DNA of 6,771 nucleotides from an uncultured Hyphomonadaceae bacterium (lineage in GTDB: Bacteria; Pseudomonadota; Alphaproteobacteria; Caulobacterales; Hyphomonadaceae), in contig CALMWO010000151.1 of assembly GCA_937873805.1 (NCBI GenBank), forward strand, positions 1-6,771. The letters are read 5' to 3'. This document shows, piece by piece, positions 1 to 5,934 of the stretch. Made by a program: the position numbers and the translations under genes. The stretch's first letter is position 1. The number at the start of each line of letters is the position of its first letter. Under the pieces are notes generated by a model. That model did not search any database. It saw only the letters and a program-made list of their open reading frames with translations, and was not told where the DNA came from.

Positions 1-230
1 TAGCCCGACCTTCCGAACGAGCCGCTCGACACGTAAACCATGACGAAGCCGCTCAGGACAAAGAAAACGTCCACCCCAGAGTGGAAGAAGCCCAGGCGCA
101 GGTCCTTTATTGTGCTGAATCCGAACGTGCTGTCGAATTCGCTTCCAACATGGCCGAGCGCCACAATGCCCGCCGCGAACGCGCGAAGCGCCTGCAGGCC
201 GAGCAGTCTTTGTTTCTCGTCTACCGCCAT
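1..230 (-). CDS. Acyltransferase-3 (OafA/YrhL-like) membrane protein, N-terminal 76 residues, cut by window edge
   Basis: The reading frame opens at the ATG at 230-228 and stays open to the left edge, so only the first 76 residues are visible. The start is preceded by a G-rich run at 235-242 that can serve as ribosome binding site; the only nearby upstream ATG (250) is out of frame. Residues 12-20 read LQALRAFAA, then LGH with His27, then GVDVFFVLSGF at 52-62. This is the typical opening of the acyltransferase-3 family: an L-x-x-LRA helix, a conserved His needed for acyl transfer, and the second membrane segment. Members are multi-pass inner-membrane proteins, usually 350-400 residues, that O-acetylate or otherwise acylate surface polysaccharides and other exported substrates. 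The acceptor cannot be told from this fragment. The stretch uses codons that look rare for this genome (AGA at 8, ATA at 41, AGG at 74) and is about 59% GC, a mild hint of different origin. It lies 201 bases downstream of sucC on the same strand. Confidence 0.88.
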   Translation of the reverse strand, partial: MAVDEKQRLLGLQALRAFAAGIVALGHVGSEFDSTFGFSTIKDLRLGFFHSGVDVFFVLSGFVMVYVSSGSFGRSG

Positions 231-431
231 TTTCGCCCCCCCAAACACATAGCCGACCACATGGGCTTCGTCGGGATCATTAGTGGGACCACGGCGAGAC
301 GGGATGCTTGGACGGCCTAACGGACGCCCTGTTGCAAAGGGCGCGCCATCCGCTTCAACAGATGACTGACTGACATTCGGCGGCTTTCTTAATTCAATTG
401 CCCCGTCGGCGCGCCCCTATCAAATCCCACG
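231..431. other. Gap between sucC and the acyltransferase-3 gene, with a weak hairpin
   Basis: This 201-base stretch has no convincing gene. A short inverted repeat, CGCCCT (325-330) and AGGGCG (338-343) with a 7-base loop, could form a hairpin in the sucC transcript. No T-run follows it on the minus strand, so it is at best a weak terminator. The 8-base palindrome GGCGCGCC occurs twice (340-347 and 408-415), which is unremarkable in GC-rich DNA. I found no clear promoter for the acyltransferase-3 gene. Confidence 0.3.
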
Positions 432-1622
432 TCAGCGGACGGCGGCGACGATCTTCTGGGCGGCGTCGTCGAGGTCGTTGGCGGGGACCACGTTGAGGCC
501 TGAGTCCTTGATGATCTTCTTGCCGAGTTCGGCATTGGTGCCTTCCAGACGGACAACCAGCGGAACCGCCAGATTGGTCTCGCGCACAGCAGCCAGCACG
601 CCTTCGGCGATGACATCGCACTTCATGATGCCGCCGAAGATGTTCACGAGGATGCCCTTCACCTTGGGGTCCTTCATGATGATCTTGAAAGCAGCCGCCA
701 CCTTCTCCTTGCCGGCGCCGCCGCCGACGTCGCAGAAGTTTGCGGGCTCTTCGCCGTAGAGTTTGATGATATCCATCGTCGCCATGGCGAGGCCGGCGCC
801 GTTGACCATGCAGCCGATCGTGCCGTCGAGCGCGATGTAGGCGAGATCCCAGGCGGAGGCCTCGATCTCTTTTTCGTCTTCTTCGGTCTTGTCGCGCAGG
901 GCGACGATATCCGGATGGCGGAACAAGGCATTGCCGTCGAACGAGACTTTCGCGTCGAGAACGCGGACGCGGCCGTTCTTCATGACGATGAGCGGGTTGA
1001 TCTCCAGCATCGCCATGTCTTTCTCGACGAAGGCTTTGTAGAGGATGCGGGAGAGGCCGATCATGTCGCTGCGGGCTTCGCCCGAGAGCTTCAGCGCATC
1101 GCAGAGCTTGGCGGCGTCAGCGTCTGTCACGCCGGTCGACGGTTCGATCGGGAGCGTCGTGATGCGCTCGGGCGTGTCGTGGGCGACGGCTTCGATGTCC
1201 ATGCCGCCTTCGGTCGAGACGACGAAGGCGACCTTGCCGGTGCCGCGATCCACAAGCAGCGACAGGTAGAGTTCTTTTTCGATGTCAGCGCCATCTTCGA
1301 TGTAGATGCGGTTGACCTGTTTGCCGCCGGCGCCGGTCTGGGCCGTCACCAGCGTGTTGCCGAGCATGGCCTTGACGTGCTCGAGCGCCTGCTCTTTCGA
1401 GAAGCCAAGGCGGACACCGCCTTTTTCACCAGCTGCCGCCTCGATGAACTTGCCCTTGCCGCGGCCGCCGGCATGGATCTGGGATTTCACCACCCAGAGC
1501 GGACCTGGCAGCGCGTCGATCGCGGCCTGGGCCTGATCGACCGATGTTATTGCGACACCCAGAGCGACCGGCGCCCCGAAAGATTTCAGGACTTCCTTGG
1601 CCTGATGCTCGTGGATGTTCAT
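432..1622 (-). CDS. sucC: Succinyl-CoA ligase (ADP-forming) beta subunit
   Basis: SucC is the nucleotide-binding beta subunit of the cytoplasmic TCA-cycle enzyme that converts succinyl-CoA plus ADP and phosphate to succinate, CoA and ATP. It pairs with SucD, which carries the phosphohistidine. The 396-residue product is close to the E. coli length (388) and collinear with it. It starts MNIHEHQAKE, typical for the family. Residues 46-58 (K46, then HAGGRGKGK) form the ATP-grasp nucleotide-binding segment. LEINP at 206-210 supplies Asn209 and Asp223 follows; their 14-residue spacing matches the E. coli Mg-binding pair Asn199/Asp213. NGAGLAMATMD (274-284) and the FGGIMKCD loop (329-336) mark the C-terminal CoA-ligase domain. 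The start is supported by GAGGGG at 1636-1631, 8 bases ahead of the ATG. Nothing is truncated. No sucD follows within the window; the next gene is an acyltransferase-3, which departs from the usual sucC-sucD arrangement. Confidence 0.98.
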   Translation of the reverse strand: MNIHEHQAKEVLKSFGAPVALGVAITSVDQAQAAIDALPGPLWVVKSQIHAGGRGKGKFIEAAAGEKGGVRLGFSKEQALEHVKAMLGNTLVTAQTGAGGKQVNRIYIEDGADIEKELYLSLLVDRGTGKVAFVVSTEGGMDIEAVAHDTPERITTLPIEPSTGVTDADAAKLCDALKLSGEARSDMIGLSRILYKAFVEKDMAMLEINPLIVMKNGRVRVLDAKVSFDGNALFRHPDIVALRDKTEEDEKEIEASAWDLAYIALDGTIGCMVNGAGLAMATMDIIKLYGEEPANFCDVGGGAGKEKVAAAFKIIMKDPKVKGILVNIFGGIMKCDVIAEGVLAAVRETNLAVPLVVRLEGTNAELGKKIIKDSGLNVVPANDLDDAAQKIVAAVR

Positions 1623-1641
1623 GGAATTCGCCCCTCAAGGG

Positions 1642-1659
1642 AGAGCCACGGCTGGCTCT
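1642..1659 (-). promoter_or_regulatory. Perfect 7-bp hairpin in the sucC leader
   Basis: AGAGCCA (1642-1648) and TGGCTCT (1653-1659) are perfect complements with a four-base loop. The hairpin would sit in the untranslated leader, about 5 bases ahead of the GAGGGG ribosome binding site and within the transcript predicted from the promoter at 1671-1698. It could modulate translation or mRNA stability. There is no T-run, so it is unlikely to be a terminator. The function is inference. Confidence 0.35.
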
Positions 1660-1670
1660 GCGTGGGTGGC

Positions 1671-1698
1671 GCTTAGCGCATGGGGCGCCCTTAGGCAA
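1671..1698 (-). promoter_or_regulatory. Candidate sigma-70 promoter of sucC
   Basis: On the minus strand TTGCCT (1698-1693) and CTAAGC (1676-1671, within GCTAAGC) are separated by 16 bases. This resembles the alphaproteobacterial housekeeping pattern TTGAC / GCTANA. Transcription would start near 1664 and give a leader of about 42 bases. It is the best match in the 129-base gap between the MFS gene and sucC. Confidence 0.4.
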
Positions 1699-1751
1699 TG
1701 TGAGCGTTTTGCTGTTTTCGCGGACGGTTTTGGGATGCCCGGAATGGCGGC

Positions 1752-3002
1752 TTAATCAGCCGTGGCCGGGCGCTCCGCATCGTCGGCGACCTTGCCCTGA
1801 ACAACGCTTGTCGAGCTGACAGGCTGGAAGGGCTGGCGATGTGCGGCATCGGGGCGATCTTTGACGAAAAGCCGCCAGAGATTGGCTGTCATGAGGGCAA
1901 AATAGCCCACCGCGACCGCCGCAAAGACGCCGGGCTGCCCGGCCCTGGTATCGGCGACGACCCCCGTGAGAAGCGGTCCGAGAACCGATCCGCCAGCCCA
2001 GATGAACAGCATGCCCGACATGACCTGCGTGATCTGGCCGGCCTCCGTGCGGTCCGTCGCGTGGGAAGCCGAGACGGAATAGAAGGACAGTGCGCCAGCG
2101 CCCCACAGGGCGGAGAGCAGAACAGTGATAGAGAACGAGACCTTCCCGGCCGTGAGATAGAGCGCGATGCACGCGCCGAGCGCGATCGCAGCCAGGGTGG
2201 CGACGACGAAGCGGCGGTCGATCCTGTCCGAGATGATACCCGCCGGCCATTGCGTGATCGTGCCGCCTATCATGGCGGCGATGTAGAGCGTGGCGGCGGA
2301 TGCGCCGGCGGCGCCCGGCTGAAGGTCTTTGGCGTAAAGCGGTAGCTGGCTGGTGACGCCGGTGTTGCAGACGCCAGCGACGATCGATCCCATCAGCGCT
2401 GCGGGCGGGATCCTGAAAATCCCGGCGAGCGTCAGCGCTTCACGATCGGGCAGCACGGGCTGGGCGCGGCGGGTGGCGCAGAGCGGGATCAGGGCAAGCG
2501 TCATCAGAACGCCACCCCAGATGAACGGGCGAATGTCATCCGCCGCGTGTTCGACAATCAGCAACGGACCGCAGGAAAGCGCGACCTTCAGCATCAATTG
2601 GTAAAGGCCCATGACGCCACCGCGCTTCGAGCGGGGCGTCGAATCGGCGATCCAGCTTTCCGCAGACGTGAACATCACGGCCGACGCCGCGCCCTGAAAC
2701 AGCCGGAAGATGCCCCAGGCGACGGGGTCGAAGGCGAGCGCCATCGACAGGATGCCAACGGCGTAGATCGCCGCCGCAGCCGAATAGGCGCGGATATGGC
2801 CGATCTGGCGGACGATATCGGGCGCAAACCAAGCACCCACCATGAAGCCCGCCGAGAAAACCGCCGCGACCATGCCGACGCCGAGAGACGACGCGCCCAT
2901 ATAGCTGAGCGCCAGCGGCGTCGACACGCTGAGAATGCCGGATGCGGCCTGCAGCAGCATGACCGCCAGAATAAGCGACGCGACGTTACGGTAGACGGTC
3001 AT
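1752..3002 (-). CDS. MFS transporter, YcaD-like
   Basis: The 416-residue product is hydrophobic throughout, with about twelve membrane segments, and has the major facilitator plan of two six-helix halves. Resemblance to E. coli YcaD is visible at several places: SAESWI at 113-118 where YcaD has a VVESA-type segment, the SKRGGVMGLYQ stretch at 125-135, QWPAGIISDR at 251-260 (YcaD QWPIGRLADK; the MFS motif A of the second half), and the GSVLGPLLTG segment at 338-347. The N-half motif A is degenerate (APDIVRQIGH, 60-69). The C-terminal tail after residue 380 is hydrophilic and unremarkable. The substrate is unknown. Members export or import small solutes across the inner membrane using ion gradients. 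No Shine-Dalgarno-like purine run precedes the ATG, but an in-frame TAG further upstream rules out an upstream start, and membrane segment 1 begins within the first ten residues, so this start is likely. It lies 126 bases downstream of the small acidic gene. Confidence 0.88.
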   Translation of the reverse strand: MTVYRNVASLILAVMLLQAASGILSVSTPLALSYMGASSLGVGMVAAVFSAGFMVGAWFAPDIVRQIGHIRAYSAAAAIYAVGILSMALAFDPVAWGIFRLFQGAASAVMFTSAESWIADSTPRSKRGGVMGLYQLMLKVALSCGPLLIVEHAADDIRPFIWGGVLMTLALIPLCATRRAQPVLPDREALTLAGIFRIPPAALMGSIVAGVCNTGVTSQLPLYAKDLQPGAAGASAATLYIAAMIGGTITQWPAGIISDRIDRRFVVATLAAIALGACIALYLTAGKVSFSITVLLSALWGAGALSFYSVSASHATDRTEAGQITQVMSGMLFIWAGGSVLGPLLTGVVADTRAGQPGVFAAVAVGYFALMTANLWRLFVKDRPDAAHRQPFQPVSSTSVVQGKVADDAERPATAD

Positions 3003-3023
3003 TGCTAGGGCGAGGGGACGTTT

Positions 3024-3045
3024 CTGGTGTTCTTGTTTGCACCAG
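3024..3045. promoter_or_regulatory. Inverted repeat upstream of the MFS gene, possible operator
   Basis: CTGGTG (3024-3029) and CACCAG (3040-3045) are perfect complements around a 10-base A/T-rich centre, 22 bases upstream of the MFS start. Two short palindromes lie further upstream: GCGTACGC (3060-3067) and ACAATTGT (3087-3094). Dyads of this size upstream of a transporter often bind a repressor, but no regulator gene is adjacent, so the role is inference. No clear -35/-10 pair is visible here. Confidence 0.3.
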
Positions 3046-3128
3046 TGCTACGCCGCTTTGCGTACGCGTGCGTCTAAATTCTTGGTACAATTGTCGTGAT
3101 CAGGCCGACTTCATGATCTGGCTGAGGC

Positions 3129-3455
3129 CTAGTCCTCATAGTCGCTTTCGAAGGTAATATCCGGCAGCGCCGCGCGCAGCAGCGGTAGCAGCTCTCTCAC
3201 GCGCGTCACGAAGGGCGGGTTTTCTTCATAGCCGAACATCGTCCTGTCAGGCTCGACCACATTTCCGCTACCGGGATCATCCCAGGGGAAAGTGTCGTCA
3301 TAGTCGGTGACGAGTTGTTCGATCTGCGCACGCAGCTCTGCCGGAATGTCGAGCATCTCTGACTCGACTGGATAACCAAAGCGCGCCTTCGCTTCGGCGT
3401 CGTAAGCCCAAAGGCAGATGCCAGATCCAGCATCGAAGAAGAAGCGCAGCAGCAT
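3129..3455 (-). CDS. Small acidic protein of unknown function, coupled to the TAXI gene
   Basis: The product has 108 residues and I do not recognise a named family. It is strongly acidic: by hand count 23 Asp/Glu against 8 Lys/Arg, net about -15. It has no signal peptide or membrane segment, so it is probably cytoplasmic. It begins MLLRFFFDAGSGICLWA, has a central YDDTFPWDD (52-60), and ends in the acidic tail FESDYED. The alternation of a beta-like N-terminus, a helix at about 38-50 and another at 83-97 suggests a small alpha/beta fold. Its ATG (3455-3453) follows the TAXI stop codon (3459-3457) by a single base, arrangement TGACATG, which implies translational coupling and possibly a shared role. 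The ribosome binding site is weak, consistent with coupling. Codon use looks typical of the neighbours. It could be a partner or regulator of the TAXI protein, or simply a passenger in the operon. Confidence 0.75.
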   Translation of the reverse strand: MLLRFFFDAGSGICLWAYDAEAKARFGYPVESEMLDIPAELRAQIEQLVTDYDDTFPWDDPGSGNVVEPDRTMFGYEENPPFVTRVRELLPLLRAALPDITFESDYED

Positions 3456-3456
3456 G

Positions 3457-4749
3457 TCAGATCCGTGCGTGGCGTTCCTGCGCCGATAGCTTGTCGACCA
3501 GTTCGGCTACAAACCGGATATGCGCCCGCAGGCGATAGAGGTCGTCGGTATAGCTTACCGGCACTTCGACATTGCCGGTTTCGGCCTGCAGGTCGGCCAG
3601 CTTGGCGCGGACTTCTGTGCGATCTTCCGCCGTCTCCGCCGCCCTGCCCGCAGCTTCAAGCTCGCGCAGGTTGTTGTACCAGACATAGATCTTGCGGCGG
3701 ATGCGCCAGCGATAAAGTGGCGGCGCGGCGCGGATCAGCGGAATGAGCAGCGTGATGAGCGGGATCGCCAGCACCCAGGCGCGCTCGAAGAAATTGGCGA
3801 CACTGTAGGGGAAGATACGACGCAGAAAGCTGGGGCCGTTCTTGTAGTAGCGCTGGGCTTCTTCGGAGATTGCGATGTCGGATAGTTCCGCCGTTGGAAA
3901 CCGGCCCGGATCGGCCAGCAGCGAACCGCCTGCATGTTCGCGGAAGGCCGCTTCGATCAGCAGCGACTGGATGGCGGGATGAAGGTCTTCGCGCACGGCG
4001 ATCTGCGCGGCGGGGGCGATCAGCGTCACGTCGTCCTTCGGCAGGATGGCGGCGAGATCAATGACGCCACGATAGAGCGTCACTTCATCAAGATAAGGAT
4101 GCCGGCGCGCCAGCGCATGGGCTTCGCGCATCGAGAGCAGCGCGACATTGCGGTCTGCGATCAGGTCGGCGATCCAGTTCGTCGTTGGACCGGATACGAC
4201 AAGCGCCACATCGACTTCACCGGCCTTGAGTGCGGTTGCGGCGGCCTGGCCCGCGAGCGGACTGGCGGTGTATGTGTCCGGCGTCACGCCCGCTTCGGTC
4301 AGCAAAAGCGTAGCGAGCGCGCGGACACCCGAACCTTCCGGCCCGATCGCGACGCGGCGACCCGCGATATCCTGCAGCTCTACCGTGGCGGCATCGGCGC
4401 GGTGAAAGACCCAGAGCGGCTCGTAGAAGGCCGCACCCAGCGAGCGCACGCCTTCGCTGCCGAAGTCTGCAGCCAGCCCAGTCTGGATGATGCCGATGTC
4501 GGCCTGCTTCGCCTTGATCTTCGCAAGATTGTCGACTGAGCCGGCTGTCGTCAGAATCTCGACTTCAACACCCTGCTCGCGCAACGCCTTGGCATAGCTT
4601 TCCGCCGTCGCCGCATAAGCGCCGCCCGCCGCGCCGCCTGCAATGACGACTTTTTTCGGCGGCGGCGGCGCCATGAACAGGAAGGCGACCAGCAGGCCCA
4701 ACAGCACAATAGCGATCGGCGCGCCATAGAAGCGGAGAAACTGTTTCAT
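3457..4749 (-). CDS. TAXI-family TRAP solute-binding protein with membrane anchors at both ends
   Basis: The 430-residue product has an N-terminal hydrophobic segment at 10-27 (signal anchor), then a proline run (28-31), then the start of the periplasmic binding domain, VVIAGGAAGGAYA (34-46), typical of TAXI (TRAP-associated extracytoplasmic immunogenic) proteins. Further family landmarks are IGIIQTG (85-91), the GPEGSGVRALA segment (136-146) and VALVVSGPTTNW (181-192). The binding domain ends near residue 290. After YYKNGPSFLRR (301-311) comes a second membrane segment at about 322-339, then RWRIRRKIYVWYNNLRELE and a charged helical cytoplasmic tail. Most TAXI proteins, about 320 residues, are free periplasmic receptors feeding a fused TRAP permease. 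This longer form is anchored, and no permease gene is in the window, so its role may be sensing or a different uptake route. The ligand is unknown (relatives bind glutamate-like or other carboxylates). An in-frame TAG upstream limits the start to this ATG. The small acidic gene follows by one base. Confidence 0.9.
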   Translation of the reverse strand: MKQFLRFYGAPIAIVLLGLLVAFLFMAPPPPKKVVIAGGAAGGAYAATAESYAKALREQGVEVEILTTAGSVDNLAKIKAKQADIGIIQTGLAADFGSEGVRSLGAAFYEPLWVFHRADAATVELQDIAGRRVAIGPEGSGVRALATLLLTEAGVTPDTYTASPLAGQAAATALKAGEVDVALVVSGPTTNWIADLIADRNVALLSMREAHALARRHPYLDEVTLYRGVIDLAAILPKDDVTLIAPAAQIAVREDLHPAIQSLLIEAAFREHAGGSLLADPGRFPTAELSDIAISEEAQRYYKNGPSFLRRIFPYSVANFFERAWVLAIPLITLLIPLIRAAPPLYRWRIRRKIYVWYNNLRELEAAGRAAETAEDRTEVRAKLADLQAETGNVEVPVSYTDDLYRLRAHIRFVAELVDKLSAQERHARI

Positions 4750-4767
4750 GACCGCGGCTGCGTCCCC

Positions 4768-4809
4768 GACTCGCTACGCTGGAAGCGCGGTACACTAGGC
4801 ACGGGAATC
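4768..4809. promoter_or_regulatory. Two GANTC sites upstream of the TAXI gene
   Basis: GACTC (4768-4772) and GAATC (4805-4809) both fall in the 92-base gap ahead of the TAXI gene. By eye only about eight such sites occur in the whole window. GANTC is the target of the cell-cycle methylase CcrM in alphaproteobacteria, where intergenic sites can make transcription methylation-sensitive. A weak promoter candidate, TTCACG (4820-4815) and CTAGTG (4798-4793) with a 16-base spacer, lies in the same gap. Function is inference. Confidence 0.25.
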
Positions 4810-4810
4810 C

Positions 4811-4830
4811 GGCGCGTGAAGGGACGCGCC
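4811..4830. other. Perfect 7-bp GC-rich hairpin between the PlsC-like and TAXI genes
   Basis: GGCGCGT (4811-4817) and ACGCGCC (4824-4830) pair perfectly around a 6-base loop, 11 bases beyond the stop codon of the PlsC-like gene. No T-run follows on the minus strand, so it is not a classic intrinsic terminator. It may slow transcription, protect the upstream mRNA 3' end, or separate expression of the two genes. Confidence 0.4.
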
Positions 4831-4841
4831 ACAGATGCGCG

Positions 4842-5750
4842 CTACCCTGCCGTATTCAGCGGCTCGAACGGGCGCTCGGGGTCATTCGGGAGGATGTTCT
4901 CGACATAATTTCGGACATGGTCCGTCACCGCTTGCGGATCGCCGGCGAGTTGCTCCCACGGGATCTGCCGGCCGAAGGTGAGGTGGAATTTGTCGCCCTG
5001 CTTGTTCAGCAGTTCGTGGAACAGCGTGATGTCGCGCAATTCGCGGTTGATGTTGCAGAACCGGTAATAGAGCGCCGAGTTGCGCCCGTTGATGTGCAAC
5101 GGCGTGAGCGGCGCCTTGTTCTTGCGGGCGAGCGTGACGGCGGTTGGCAGCCACGGTTCGTCGGTGAGCTTGCCATCGCGCATCTGCGCCAGCGCGCCTG
5201 ATGGAAAGATCATCAGCAGGCGTTCTGCCGCGAAGGTCGCGGCGGCGCGGCGCAGGGTTTCCTTGGTCTTGGCGATGGTGCGCTTGTCCTGCACCCATTC
5301 GACCGGGATGATGACATCAGCGAATTTCGGGTTGATCCGGCAGGCGTCGGCATTCGCCATGATCTCGACATCGGTGCGGACAGGCTTGAGCGCGGCGAGT
5401 GCGATCGAGCCATCTGCAAGGCCGGTTGGATGGTTCGAGACGATGACGTTGCGGCCGGTGCGGGGCACATGCTCGAGGCCTGTCGACGTCACGCGGAGAT
5501 CCAGCGCCTTGTCGAGGTAAGCAAAGCAGGCGTCGCCCGACGGCAGCTTCTTGATCTCGTCGGCCCAGCGTATCGCTTTGCGATAACCGAGCATGGAGAA
5601 CAGGACGGGGCGAACGACCGGCCAGGACCAGTGTTTCACCCAGCTGGGGCACCGTTCTTCGATCATCACATCGACGATGTGCCCATTTTGGGTTTCGTCG
5701 TCGATGAAAGCAGCAAGGCCGCGATCGGCGATTTCTGCGCTTTCGGCCAT
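4842..5750 (-). CDS. PlsC-like glycerolipid/lysophospholipid acyltransferase
   Basis: The 302-residue product fits the PlsC/LPLAT superfamily, which transfers an acyl chain from acyl-ACP or acyl-CoA to lysophospholipids, glycerol-phosphate or ornithine lipids at the inner-membrane surface. Evidence is NVIVSNHPTGLADG at 101-114, carrying the catalytic His107 and Asp113, and IFPSGALAQ at 181-189, the phosphate-binding motif in the form seen in the hemolysin/OlsA-like branch. His and Asp are five residues apart (H-x5-D) rather than the canonical four. Hydrophobic stretches at 43-54 and around 115-122 may associate with the membrane, but no full transmembrane anchor is evident. The C-terminal part (PLHINGRNSALYYRF, 217-231) resembles the substrate-facing region of such enzymes. 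The start is supported by AGGGG (5760-5756), 5 bases from the ATG. Its exact substrate is not evident. The promoter region carries a CtrA-type box, so expression may be cell-cycle linked. Confidence 0.85.
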   Translation of the reverse strand: MAESAEIADRGLAAFIDDETQNGHIVDVMIEERCPSWVKHWSWPVVRPVLFSMLGYRKAIRWADEIKKLPSGDACFAYLDKALDLRVTSTGLEHVPRTGRNVIVSNHPTGLADGSIALAALKPVRTDVEIMANADACRINPKFADVIIPVEWVQDKRTIAKTKETLRRAAATFAAERLLMIFPSGALAQMRDGKLTDEPWLPTAVTLARKNKAPLTPLHINGRNSALYYRFCNINRELRDITLFHELLNKQGDKFHLTFGRQIPWEQLAGDPQAVTDHVRNYVENILPNDPERPFEPLNTAG

Positions 5751-5761
5751 ACTGACCCCTT

Positions 5762-5786
5762 CCCGTCGCTCAGCTTAGCAGACGGG
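5762..5786. promoter_or_regulatory. Dyad around the predicted -10 of the PlsC-like gene
   Basis: CCCGTC (5762-5767) and GACGGG (5781-5786) are perfect complements 13 bases apart; GCT/AGC inside can add three further pairs with one bulged base. The predicted -10 (GCTAAGC on the minus strand) lies in the centre. That placement suits a repressor site better than a leader hairpin, but neither is shown. Confidence 0.35.
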
Positions 5787-5800
5787 CCAGACTTATTAAC
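5773..5800 (-). promoter_or_regulatory. Candidate promoter of the PlsC-like gene
   Basis: The -10 is CTAAGC (5778-5773, in GCTAAGC), the same element seen ahead of sucC. With a 16-base spacer the -35 position falls on GTTAAT (5800-5795), a poor match to TTGAC but covered by the CtrA-type box. That is the arrangement of CtrA-activated promoters, where the activator replaces a good -35. The transcript would start near 5766, with a leader of about 15 bases. Confidence 0.4.
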
Positions 5801-5810
5801 CATTCGTAAC
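5796..5810. promoter_or_regulatory. CtrA-type binding site
   Basis: The sequence TTAACCATTCGTAAC contains the exact 8-base half-site TTAACCAT (5796-5803) known for the alphaproteobacterial master regulator CtrA. The right half is imperfect: GTAA at six bases' spacing, where the full site is TTAA-N7-TTAA. It covers about -30 to -44 relative to the predicted start of the PlsC-like transcript. It is about 128 bases upstream of the response-regulator ATG, so it could also influence that gene. Confidence 0.5.
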
Positions 5811-5879
5811 AGCTATCATGCGAAAATAACTTGAAGAGTTTTTTGCGGTTGCGAAACGTGTATTGGGGAAATCAGTAAC

Positions 5880-5914
5880 GCCACTCGACGCCTTTGGTCG
5901 GAAAGCCGGGTGGC
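5880..5914 (+). promoter_or_regulatory. Long imperfect hairpin in the leader of the response-regulator gene
   Basis: GCCACTCG (5880-5887) pairs with CGGGTGGC (5907-5914), eight pairs including one G-U. Inside, CTTT (5892-5895) pairs with AAAG (5902-5905) around a six-base loop, with a G-C pair and small bulges between. It ends 13 bases before the ribosome binding site. A weak promoter-like pair, TTGGTC (5894-5899) and TAATAG (5917-5922) with a 17-base spacer, overlaps it, but would start transcription almost inside the ribosome binding site, so a start further upstream and a structured leader is equally plausible. Confidence 0.35.
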
Positions 5915-5927
5915 AATAATAGGACTT

Positions 5928-5934
5928 GGGGGAG
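5928..5934 (+). promoter_or_regulatory. Ribosome binding site that decides the response-regulator start
   Basis: GGGGGAG lies 3 bases before the ATG at 5938. A TTG in the same frame at 5926 overlaps this purine run and would add four residues (a Met followed by GEC), which no receiver domain needs. The ATG at 5938 gives MKVLWVEDH, placing the first beta strand and acidic pair where the family has them. Confidence 0.65.

Noticed and set aside
40..320. Two overlapping plus-strand frames of 70 and 79 codons at the left edge
   Set aside because: Both are antisense to the acyltransferase-3 N-terminus, which carries recognisable family motifs. Neither plus-strand product resembles a protein family.
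317..376. 19-codon minus-strand peptide frame in the gap after sucC
   Set aside because: It is too short, has no ribosome binding site of note, and such frames are expected by chance.
340..415. Two copies of GGCGCGCC as a possible repeat or att-like pair
   Set aside because: Eight-base GC palindromes are frequent by chance in this composition, and the flanks of the two copies do not match.
915..1676. 253-codon open frame on the plus strand across sucC
   Set aside because: It is antisense to a clearly recognised sucC in GC-rich DNA, where long antisense frames arise from codon bias. Its translation is rich in Arg, Asp and Ala with no domain signature.
3934..4539. 201-codon plus-strand frame
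   Set aside because: It mirrors the TAXI gene on the opposite strand and has an Arg/Asp-rich low-information composition.
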